A stretch of 43,485 bases of DNA from Lingula anatina (taxonomy: Eukaryota > Brachiopoda > Lingulata > Lingulida > Lingulidae), in assembly GCF_001039355.2 (NCBI RefSeq), contig NW_019776005.1, positions 1 through 43,485 of the forward strand. Reading direction: 5' to 3'. Below the pieces are notes generated by a model. It did not search any database, was not told the origin of the DNA, and saw nothing but the letters and a program-made list of their open reading frames with translations. A program made the translations under genes and the position numbers. Below, in pieces: positions 34,428-43,485 of this stretch. How positions within the stretch are numbered: position 1 is the stretch's first letter; every line of letters starts with the position of its first letter.

Positions 34428-36742
34428 GGTCAAGGTGAAATGTGTGACCTCAGCGACGATTCCACAGACCTTGATTCTGGTGCGTCATCTGACAGCAGCG
34501 AGGACATACTATGTTATGACTGTCATTGGGAAACAAATGTTGTCTGCCTTGACTGCGTCTACAGACTATCAATAAAATTATGTCGTAAACAGTGTCGGTC
34601 GCCAACCCGGTAAACTGGCGGATATTCACCACAGGATAACACTGAGATCACAGGCCACGTCACAACGTGTGTCTTATACACAAGATGATGGTGAACATAA
34701 CTATTCAACTAAGTAGTAAATAATGCACTGTTCACGAGTATATATAGGGCGAGGGGGTAACAGTGCATTATTTGTCATACATGCAAAGGGAAATCGTGGA
34801 CGTTCCCCACCCAAACCCACTATCTTTGAAGAGAACACGCTGATATCACCGCGCTTAGGGTGATATCAAATAATGGTATTTCCCCGCGTTAACTGCCTAA
34901 TTGCGGTCAACGTCCAATCATTTTCATTTGCGTGAAGGTTTTGTGGTTGCGTGTGTATTGACAGAGACATGGGTCAGTGGTTATCTGTGAGTAGTTGGCT
35001 GATTTCTTGCCCATCTTCCGCACTTGGCAGTCACTCCTTCTCTTTCATTTTTAGATCGGTCCAAGCAATCCTTTTATTTTGATATCAGCCCCGTGGTATG
35101 TATCGGGAGATATGTACGCCTACCCTTAACCAGGGAGACAGATTGATTTTTACAGATATCTACAGAGTCTACGACCAAAATGACCGTCTATCTATATAGA
35201 GACATATCTGTGAATATCTGTAAAAATCTATATGTCGCCTTGGTAGAGGGTAAGAGATATGTGTGTTGGGATATAGGCTAATTTTCAGGGAGAGCTGTGA
35301 GGGAGAAGCCAAAATAGCATGCCTGGGCTCCTTGGTACGTCGCTTAAGCTGTTCCACTTGTGATGTATCTGTGCACACAGGCGATGAGGCAAACCACCGC
35401 AGAATACATCTTCACCTTGTCAGCACAGACGACGCACGGGGAGTGGGTAGTACAGCGACTGGGAGCGATGGTGACGGTGAATTGGGCGACTCTACGTCAA
35501 GGATGAGTTATAGTCAATGTGACCGCTGCCCTGATGAAGCAGTAGAAGCATGCTTGGATTGTGTTTTAGGTGGTTGTTTCACATCTTGTGCTGACTGTGA
35601 TATAAAAAGACACCAAGAAGCTTATTACAACTCACTGCAGGATACCCGTAGAGCGCTTTCAACAAGTAAAAGAAAGAAAACTGAAGAAATTCTTACAGAT
35701 ATGTTTGAGGTTCCTAATGACATCAAACACGTGTGAGCGAACAGCAACTTATGTCGTCTCAGAATAACTTGTTTAAACCATACATACATTGTAAATACTG
35801 TTACAAACAGAAAGTGGTAGAGCAAAGTACAAGCTGACTACAGGGTTGTTATGCTGCACTACCAGAAGAGTGTACCCAATGTGGAACATGAAAACACTTC
35901 CCAGGACAGGGATGAAACCAACCTGGTAAACAACAACAACGAAACAACGCCACAGTTCACTATGGAACATCAAATCAGGACCGCAGATACTCTGAAAAAT
36001 GCCAACGAAACGATCTAAAGTGACATGATTGACCAGAATAGTGATAACAGTATCGTAAGAGTAGACCTCGGTACAACGACTCGACAGAATAGTGACAATA
36101 GAATCGTGAGAGAAGACCTCGAAACAACGACATAAGATTCTTCACATTTTGAGAGTAGCACGGTCGCCCCAAGAAACGACGAAAAAAGAGATCAAAAACC
36201 CAGTGAAGGTGACGACTCTGACCACGCGGAAGGCTTACACTATAAATGCCACAGTTGTGACAGGGCAGCATATTCAATTTGCTTGGATTGTGACAGAAAT
36301 CTCAACCGTCTGTGTCAACAATGCTATAAAACTAACCATAAAATTCCAGCTAGCAGAAGACACTTAATGCTAAAAATACCATATGAACCTACTCCAACGA
36401 GGACGAAGCCAGATACACTTAGAAATTTGAGCTTAGTACATGATCGCTACCGAAAGGTACTTGAATATACAAGAAAACAAAAATCTATTAATCTCACGGA
36501 AGCCCTTAAGGCTACGGGAGTCAAACGTTAATCACTGATAGGTAGACACGGCATATCGGAGTTACGCATAGTAGATAGAATTAAGTATAACGCCTTGGAA
36601 AACGTTCCAAGTTCACTGTAAAAGACTTCGAGGTAGAATGTCGAGCAGAACTTCAAAAAAGGAGCCATAAAGTTCTTAAAATGAAAACGGAGGGAAAACT
36701 TTTACCTTTTGATATTCAGGCATACATTATAAAACGTAGTGA
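34428..36742 (+). pseudogene. B-box-like/CCDC106-like protein, copy 3, decayed
   Basis: Exons 1-3 are missing: promoter-proximal sequence (to about 34345) passes directly to the sequence that precedes exon 4 in the other copies. Exon 4 opens at 34428 after TTTCTTCAG. Its first Cys/His module is recognisable, then a frameshift leads to TAA at 34611-34613. About 530 bases of palindromic DNA replace the start of module 2. Module 3 persists (CDRC, CLDC, CADC), then the frame ends at 35734-35736. More stops occur, among them one replacing Gln in the KRQTL motif near 36531, and a deletion follows near 36600. The tail after the stop matches the tail of copy 2 (16857-17000). No intact product is possible. 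Confidence 0.85.
34715..35247. mobile_element. Palindromic insertion inside pseudogene copy 3
   Basis: Copy 1-like sequence stops near 34714 and resumes near 35248 (GAGATATGTGTG). Near the left end AAATAATGCACTGTT at 34718-34732 and its perfect inverse at 34759-34773 form a 15-base stem. Near the right end a roughly 40-base imperfect inverted repeat with GATTTTTACAGATAT arms spans about 35135-35245. The middle is non-coding. It may be one or two small foldback elements; no target duplication was identified. Confidence 0.5.
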
Positions 36743-37839
36743 ACCGACACCTGACATTGATGAGAATTTGTTCTTACTACCTTTGTATATAAACGTGATA
36801 GCGTTTTTGTGTCAAGAAAATGTAATATATGCATTTAAATTGAAACTACTTTCCCTTTACTTATTCCTTTAATGTTTTTATTGAATTTTTATCGTGATTG
36901 CACTTTTTACAACTATTTTTTGATCACAAACGGATCTCACACATCAGACCTTTGCTGGTCAACAAGACCTGCTTTAAACTCTCGCCGCGGTTTTTAACAG
37001 GTAAGTGAAAGTTCATCACGATTTATTTTATGCGTTTAATGCACCAATTATCCTTCGTACATCCGTCCTGCGTGGTGAGATTCGTTACCAAGCAACAGTT
37101 CTGAATGAGAGGGTAAACGCATGTCATGCAGGAATAATAAAGAATGCACAACCGAACAAAAAAGACAAAAAACAATTAAATTAGGCAGAAAAATAGTAAC
37201 CAGCAGCATTGGGAGTATTGGGGGTTAGTTCAGGGACGAATGTCACCTGTACAAAGTAATGGGTAACGGACTGCGGTCCCTTGCGGACTTCCATTCCTGT
37301 CACGCTGCCCTTGCTTCTAATCCTCATTGTTTATAAGCAGCGTGACAATTTTTCTGCGTGATTAACGTGATTTCTCGTGGACGCTACGGTCGTTATCGAG
37401 AATTTTTGCCATATGGATTTGCTAAAAACACGCGGGTTTTTAATGAAAATAAGTGCACATTGCTATTTTACGTCAGGGGGAAATATATGTCCAACTTCAG
37501 AAACAGCAAGTATCATTGTAAATAGCGTGCTACAGTGCAGTGCGCTAAAACAGATTTACTGGAAATCTTATACTGGTACTGATATGCTACCGGAGTTTTC
37601 CCTCCTACAAAAGCTACTTTAGACTACTTGCCGTCAAACAAAACATACAATTTCTAGTGATACATGCTGGAAGTTTTTGTGCAATTTAATCCAAATAACA
37701 ATAATTCATTTTTTGTACACTAAAAAAAACCCGTTGTCTTACATCTTTATCTATTTCTTTACTCATTATGGTAGGTTTCCCTGCAAAGTGTCTCTAACCA
37801 GGTCTTTAGTATCACTCACTTGTAAACACACACATAATA

Positions 37840-38014
37840 GGCCGCATTCAGAACAGTGGACTCACTGATCCGCAGGTCAAATATGGCGACCCACTAAAAA
37901 GCTTGCCGTCTTATCTGCTAATAGACACTGAATAGATTCCTCGTGGGGAAGTGTTCAAGTGGGTCGGCCATATTTGACCCTCGGACTAGTAAGTCCACTG
38001 CTCTAAGTGCGGCC
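37840..38014. mobile_element. MITE with about 60-base inverted ends and TA flanks
   Basis: The left end GGCCGCATTCAGAACAGTGG and the right end are inverted repeats over about 60 bases, both including AAATATGG(C)(C)GACCCACTT-type sequence. TA flanks each side, which fits a Tc1/mariner-type target. The interior is about 55 bases long and non-coding. A related copy is at about 40592-40746. Confidence 0.7.
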
Positions 38015-38434
38015 TAAGACTTCATCAGAGGAGATTTGACGTCATTGTTAGACTCCAGAGAACAGGTAACAGCGAACAGATTTCAGATTTTTTTTAATTC
38101 ATCAAATTTGGAATAATTTGATGTTCTTCAAACATACAGGTAGAATCAGATAATGAAAAGCTGAAATGTGAAATGTGAGTGTGCCAACTATGTGACTGTT
38201 TAGTTACAAGAGACTCTGCATTAACGCCTTTGAAAGGGAAATGAAGCAATGTTAATATTCCAGTTGGGCAATGCTCATGAGTGCCAAAGAATCCGTTCCT
38301 CAAAGTTTGTTACAAAAGTATAAAACAATAGTTCCATTTACGAGGTTTTCAAATACACGGTTTCTTCTGATGCAACGTGATAGCGATGGTATAACTTAAA
38401 AACAACACATAAACACTACAAAAACGTAAGTGTC

Positions 38435-38440
38435 TTTATT
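38435..38440 (-). terminator. Possible polyadenylation signal for SLCO (weak)
   Basis: TTTATT on the plus strand gives AATAAA on the minus strand about 1.6 kb after the SLCO stop. Nearer A/T-rich variants are possible, so this is tentative. Confidence 0.2.
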
Positions 38441-40071
38441 TCTACCAAAACTCTGTACATGTAAAACCTACAAGAATATGTTCAAATGAGAATTAACTAA
38501 GCCGGATGCCTCATACACCAAAATACTTATACTGTTGTCTGTATATCGATCTTTTTCATTTCAAATCTGCCTCATTTTCGGCCACATTAGACTTCTTCTG
38601 GACAAATTGCCCGGACACTCCAAATACATCAGCATACCTACTTAGATCACATTTTCGTATCTGGTGTAATTTCCGAGTCCGATGAGATAAGGGGGGTTTC
38701 TGTAAAATAAGTAATGGTTATTTACAATAGGATCCTCTCAAGTCCCAGACCACCATCTTTAAGTTCTAAGACCTGCGTGACAGGAAAGTAGTCATAAGAA
38801 CGAATATCCTGGATCCTATATGGTTAGCACAGATTAGGGTTGGTCGGAGTATTGGAGTTACCTGTAGTATATGGGACGAAAGTAACCTGTAAAAAGTAAT
38901 GGGGAACGGACTACTGTTCCTAGTGGACTACTATTCCTGTCACACAGGTATGTATTGTGGTCTACAATCTGAGCCACTCATGTAGGTGCATTAATATGAC
39001 ATACTTGTTCGGAGCGCTGTTTATCAAGTACTAAGTACTTACCCTCAACTATAATGTAGGACCATTTGTTAATTTTCCCTACATATTTACACATGTCTCT
39101 GGTTAATTTCAGACGTTTTTTTTTCTTCTTATGCCCAACAAGCATTTTGTACGGAATTAAATTAGCTCTCGGTTGAAATCCAGTATGGGGTCTAAAAGCT
39201 GAACTGCCCGCGCCAGAAGCACAATGACTCAGCTTATACACAAAGTGTGCGCCCGCCAAGCCTACGGACCTCATCTCTTTAATTGAGACATTATAATGAC
39301 ATCATTTCATCTATTATACAATTCGAAATGCAAATATTATTACAAACATCACAAATACTACTACGTACGTGAATTAGCCAGTATCCGACATAATATGCGA
39401 CAAATCCCATTAACACATAAGCAATAAATAAAGAAATACATAAATAAATTCATTAATAAATTAAGAAAGAAAGAAATGCAATTTGTCATATGCAATTTAC
39501 GCTAAATTAATGCTGCTGTCTATCTTTTAATCAGCTTACCAACGATGCACTGATTGTCTCATTAATTAACTTGATATAGCTATTACTGAATATTGCTTTC
39601 AAGTTAATTAAAGAGGCAATCAATACATTGTAATGGTTTTCAATCTCTTCCTTAAAAAATCAACTCTGTACGCTGTAAACACTTCAGTACGTTCAAAACA
39701 TCAACAGAAAAGCTACACATATACAAAATTAAAGCATAAAACACAACGCGTATTAATACAGCCGTCTAGCCAATATCTACATGTAGTAAGCGCAAGCTGA
39801 TCATCAGCACATATATTTTATACAAATACGCCAATAAAATATAGCAAAGGCATAATACAATATCACTTTGCTCATTTCACATGTGCAAATATAAAGTGCT
39901 TGAGACCACAATTTAGCACGGTCTCAATCAAACATAAAAAATCAATCTACTTACAAAAAAAAAAAAATAATAATCATAAATAGGACGTATGTTTCAAGCA
40001 TTTAAATAATTATTGTCATTATAGGTAAGTTTTTCTCCCGCCACCTGCAGTGCATTACATAATATACATTC

Positions 40072-41159
40072 TTAAAAGCGCACAGTCTGCATTTCCAAGT
40101 CTATCTTACTTTCACCACTTTCACTTTCGTTATCTGCCTTCTCATCATCATCGTCCCAGTAATACGTCCATTGGCCGTGACTCTTCCACCAAAGAAGGAA
40201 GTAAATGAGAGCACCTAGAGCCTTGATGCCCAGGGTGAGACCGTGGAAATGTAACCGGTAGTTTGTGTTATCGTAGAGCAGACAGTTTTCCTTTTCACCG
40301 GTACACTCAGAGGTCTTCCACAGTGTGCACGTGCCATCGATGACGTAACCATACAATACGGCAGCCGGGATGTTGCCTAGGTCAAGTAAATATAAAATAT
40401 TTTGGATGATAACAGTTATAATTCTCATTACAGACTGCAGAATGACAAAATGTTTGACTTTTACAACATGAAACTGTTGGTGGTATTTTTGGTATTTCAT
40501 TTTGTAATAGTCGCGGTGGATGGTACATCATTTTAAAATAGAGAAACGTCAACGAAGTGTAAAATGACACAAACTAGAAGCATGAAATGTACATGGATCA
40601 AAAACGTGGCCCACCTTAAAGCTTGTCGCTTAATTTCCGATTAGACACTGAATTGATTTCCCGCGGGGATAACGTAACAAGCTTTCAAGTGGGACAGCCA
40701 TATTTGATCCGCGGATCTGTTAGTTCGCTGTTTTGAATGCGCCCATAATGATGACGCACAAAAGAAAAACGGAAAAATTTGACGCATTTTACGCACATAC
40801 GTACCCAGCACGCCCTCAATAGCCTCGTTCATTCCATAAGCAAACGCTCTGAAATCCTTTGGTACTGACCTTTAAGAAATAATGTTTTATTCGTTCAGCA
40901 TATAGTGTATGTTATTTTTATTTTATTTTCGGTACAACCAACAGAAGAAATGGAATCTCCTGCCAAAATCAGTATGATTTATTTCCCTCGTGGAATAATC
41001 CATATCGTGAATAAATCCTTCACCTTAAATGTACATGTATAACAAGTGTTCACTTGCTGATACGATACGATACGATACGCATCCCAAATTTTTCGTTCAC
41101 GCTTTGAAACATAAATATAACGTATTACCGTCTAAGGGTTTTAAAAATATATGGACAGC

Positions 41160-41217
<58 letters not shown>

Positions 41218-43413
41218 GAGAAACATTTATGTCAACAGGGCCAGACAAGCCTTGCCAACTGACCTTAGAGTAATAACAATAGCTGACGGACTACTCATAG
41301 CAGCAATGAAGGCAAACACGAACACGACCCCGGAGAACTGCCACAGCATATTACACCCTGTGTCACAGCCGCCAAGGACAGCCGTCTGATTGGTACCAGA
41401 GACGCAGCTGCAGTCCTTAAACACTGTGCTGTCGTCCTGTTTCAGAAAGAAGTTAACACTGGTGTTTCCACCAAATAATCTGCTTCTAATATTCATACAT
41501 TCTAAATGGTATTTTCGTTTCTTGCACATGTAGGTCTATATAGTAACATGAACACGAGTACAAGTGATATCTAGACGCACATTATTTGACCAGACTGCAT
41601 TATTTTAGTGATGGTGATAAGTACCTACTTATATAGAAGACAACGCCTTTTTCGTGATAGCCTATAGGAAATTTAGGCTTACTTTATTTATTTAGTAGTA
41701 TTAAGTGTAACCCGACTGCTGAGTTTATGTACTTTGATGCAAGCACGATGGTGAAACTGGGTTGCATGATCGTGATATATCATAATTAATGCGCAATAGG
41801 TATGTGTTTTATAAAAAATGAAAAACTACAATTTGTCAAACCCAATGTGATTATACCTTCTTATCTGCCGCAGCACAACCAGCGTAGCATGCAGATAAAT
41901 AGGTGGCGTTCGGCCCCTTAACTCACCCCTCCATCTCCTAAACTCACCCCAACCTTTTAACACACCCCTCCAGCCCCTATACTCAATCCTTCAGCCCTTT
42001 AACTCACCCCGCCATCCCCTTAACTCACCCTCTTATCTCACCCTTCCAACCCCTTAATCCACTCCACCATCCCCTTGTCTCACCCTTTCATCCCCTTAAC
42101 CCACCCTCCAACCCTTAACACAACCCTCCATCCCCTAAACTCACCCCTCCAGGCCCTTAATGTCCAGCGAGGGACAGCCCAGGAAGAAGAGAGCCACAAA
42201 CAACAGCGTGCTGACCACGCTACAAAACAGTAACATCCGGGCATGTTGGAGGGAGTGAAACTTGAACTTTGACCCCAGGAACCCACCAAGGAGGATTCCA
42301 AGAACGCTGGCAACTGCTGCCACAAAAGCTGAAATAGTGAGTTTAGTTATTAAGATCCATATACACATACGGTAGAGTTTAGACCAGTAGGCCTACACTG
42401 TACATATATTTATTGTATATATTTACTTTTGTAAAATTTTTTGTTGGCTTATACGTAGGCTATTTTAGACATTGTATTGAGCATAAGGCTTTGTATGTTT
42501 GCACCTGTAGTACATTTTACAAAATTGTTGAGGGCACCAATATAATTTCTTTCTTTCTATTAGTTTTTAATTATATCTTATTTAAACATTGTTTAAATGT
42601 TTATATTATCATGTATATTTTATTATGATTATCGGGTTTCACTCCTGTACAATGTACACGTGTAAAAAAATCATTTCGAACTCGTCTGTTCTACCTGTTA
42701 TCAGAGTGGCTAGGAACGCCGGTGCCTTGAACTGCGTCTCCAGATACTTTGGTAGAAATATCATATACCCTCCAACCATCCACAATTCACAGCATATCCC
42801 AAGAGTCACACACAAAAATGGCGGCGTTGTGAACAGTCGCTTGACAGAGCGGGGAAATTCTATACAAAAAAAAATGATAAATTAAAAATTGAATATATAT
42901 GTATATCGAGCTAGGTAGTGTCACAAATTGTTGTAGACAACATGCTAGAACAAAGACTTCCATTTTTTCGTCTTAAAAGCTGGTTTCCTTTATATTCTAC
43001 ATGGAAACTTATATATAGCAGGTGCATGTACTAAGTTCTGATGGACGTACATGTACTCCATAGATAAAACTAGTCGTTGAGAAAACAAGATTTTAATAAG
43101 TAAAAGCAATGTTTAATGTCCTTTTTTTCTCTCTGTAAATTGTGCCAAGGAAAACCTATTTCAAAGAAATAGACAAAATTAATTTTAATTAAAACAAGTA
43201 AAATCTTAAAACCCTAAAAAAAACCTTTAACTAGTTTTGCGAAAGATTTCTCTTTCGCCGTTCCATCTTCTTTGTCAGTGTGCTTCCTGCTAGGCATGTG
43301 GCGGGGAAACAAAGCCATAGAGGGTGCTGAGAGTAAAGACAAGCCAGCGATGATGACAAAGCCTAACCACCAGGCTCCTATAAACTGAGGATGCGACCTG
43401 GGCAGGCTGAATC
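40072..43413 (-). CDS. SLCO: Organic anion transporter family protein (SLCO/OATP), C-terminal half
   Basis: OATPs are 12-helix plasma-membrane exchangers of amphipathic organic anions. Minus-strand exons: 43225-43413 (FIGAWWLGF signature before a helix), 42695-42859 (FPRSVKRL to FLPKYLETQF), 42145-42328 (helices; LGILLGGFLG to FFLGC), 41857-41916 (3' part of the Kazal-like loop exon, TYLSACYAGC), 41264-41436 (CSC, GGCDTGC, helix), 40805-40869 (SVPKDFRAFAYGMNEAIEGV) and 40072-40376 (GNIPAAVLYGYVIDGTC, last helix, acidic cytosolic tail, TAA). Junction phases 1, 1 and then 0, 2, 1 agree. The exception is between 42145 and 41916, where about 20 residues with the CN-x2-C-x-C and PVC cysteines are missing and a minisatellite stands instead. 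The N-terminal helices are beyond the right edge. The gene may be damaged, or the assembly may be collapsed there. Confidence 0.85.
40592..40746. mobile_element. Second, left-degraded copy of the TA-flanked MITE
   Basis: In the last SLCO intron. The right arm (GGGACAGCCATATTTGATCC to GAATGCGCCC) and the centre with TAGACACTGAAT match 37840-38014. The left arm is reduced to a GGATCAAAAACGTGGCCCAC-like remnant. Confidence 0.6.
41160..41221. repeat. (GT)n(GA)n compound microsatellite
   Basis: About ten GT units pass into about twenty GA units with one GG interruption, in the SLCO intron 43 bases beyond the donor of exon 41264-41436. Confidence 0.95.
41917..42150 (-). repeat. Splice-donor-derived minisatellite in SLCO
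   Basis: Read on the minus strand there are 12 tandem units of 17-21 bases of the form GGAGGGGTGAGTTAAGGGGAT. The first unit is the 3' end of exon 42145-42328 together with its own GTGAGT donor. Five units keep GTGAGT and two more have GTGAGA. The array ends at position 41916 in mid-exon, where the Kazal-like exon reads Gly-Pro-Asn-Ala-Thr-Tyr. Confidence 0.85.
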
Positions 43414-43485
43414 CTGTAAAGATTTTAAATAAATTGTTTCTGTTATCCATAACCTAACTTTTTCACACACTCAAACCGCTATATT

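Larger units (their letters stand above)
36743..40071. other. Spacer between unit 3 and the SLCO gene
   Basis: No gene is supported. It begins with the type-B tail of the plus-gene family, and by about 37020 homology to the units ends. It holds a MITE at 37840-38014 and a dispersed repeat pair at about 37199-37312 and 38845-38946, sharing AACGGACT and CATTCCTGTCAC/TATTCCTGTCAC-type strings. The part next to 40072 is probably the SLCO 3' UTR, AT-rich with AATAAATAA-type strings on the plus strand. Confidence 0.5.

Noticed and set aside
37377-37622. Plus-strand open frame of 81 codons
   Set aside because: No motif, no splice signals, not part of the repeated units.
38978-39274. Minus-strand open frame of 98 codons downstream of SLCO
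   Set aside because: No family resemblance, no matching splice context, Lys run from a homopolymer; probably chance within the SLCO 3' region.
41029-41389. Plus-strand open frames through the GT/GA microsatellite
   Set aside because: Val-Cys and Arg-Glu runs are translations of the microsatellite, and the rest is antisense to an SLCO exon.
1-43485. tRNA, rRNA or other structured RNA genes
   Set aside because: No cloverleaf with A/B-box promoter strings or rRNA core sequence was recognised. A covariance-model scan would be decisive, and a significant hit would overturn this.

Overview
This is eukaryotic, intron-rich DNA, AT-rich outside exons, with many microsatellites and small inverted-repeat elements. 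It looks like a marine invertebrate (lophotrochozoan or invertebrate deuterostome). The evidence is a kynureninase exon, an organic-anion-transporter gene, a chromodomain-bearing Ty3/gypsy element and a CCDC106-like protein family. I cannot name the species. One N at 29752 shows that this is a draft assembly.

Layout. At the left is the last coding exon of kynureninase (790-912, +) with its 3' UTR. At the right is the C-terminal half of an SLCO/OATP transporter (40072-43413, -). Between them lies a locus tandemly repeated three times: unit 1 about 2170-9725, unit 2 about 9725-18890, unit 3 about 18890-37020. Each unit holds a divergently transcribed gene pair. The minus gene (copies A, B, C) is small and built from mini-exons that are almost all phase 1 at both ends; it encodes a 106-151 residue protein ending in a short coiled coil and a Trp/Cys tail. 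The plus gene (copies 1, 2, 3) encodes an about 820-residue protein with a disordered Pro/Ser/Gly N-terminus, five Cys/His modules resembling B-box zinc fingers, and a C-terminal domain resembling CCDC106. Upstream of every plus gene is a conserved block with a kappaB-like site (GGGGATTTCC) and, exactly 29 bases further on, a CRE-like site (TGACGTCA; TGGCGTCA in unit 2), with a MEF2-like A/T box between them.

State of the copies. Unit 1 is intact in its plus gene, and its minus gene has one dead exon. Unit 2 has an intact minus gene, but its plus gene has a net +4 frameshift and is followed by an extra copy of the 3' end (17222-17636) that resembles unit 1. In unit 3 the minus gene C still has open, correctly phased exons, but its first intron has grown to about 9.5 kb. 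That intron holds nested inverted-repeat elements, a Ty3/gypsy element with an intact 1667-residue Gag-Pol frame, and part of a satellite array. Exon 1 of C sits on a small island inside the array. The plus copy of unit 3 has lost exons 1-3 and is a pseudogene.

The SLCO gene has an unusual lesion: a 12-unit minisatellite, made of copies of one exon's own splice-donor sequence, occupies the place where the first half of the Kazal-like exon should be.

All exon boundaries were read by hand from GT/AG sites, reading phase and comparison among the copies. Function for the amplified pair is inferred only from domain resemblance and promoter motifs.
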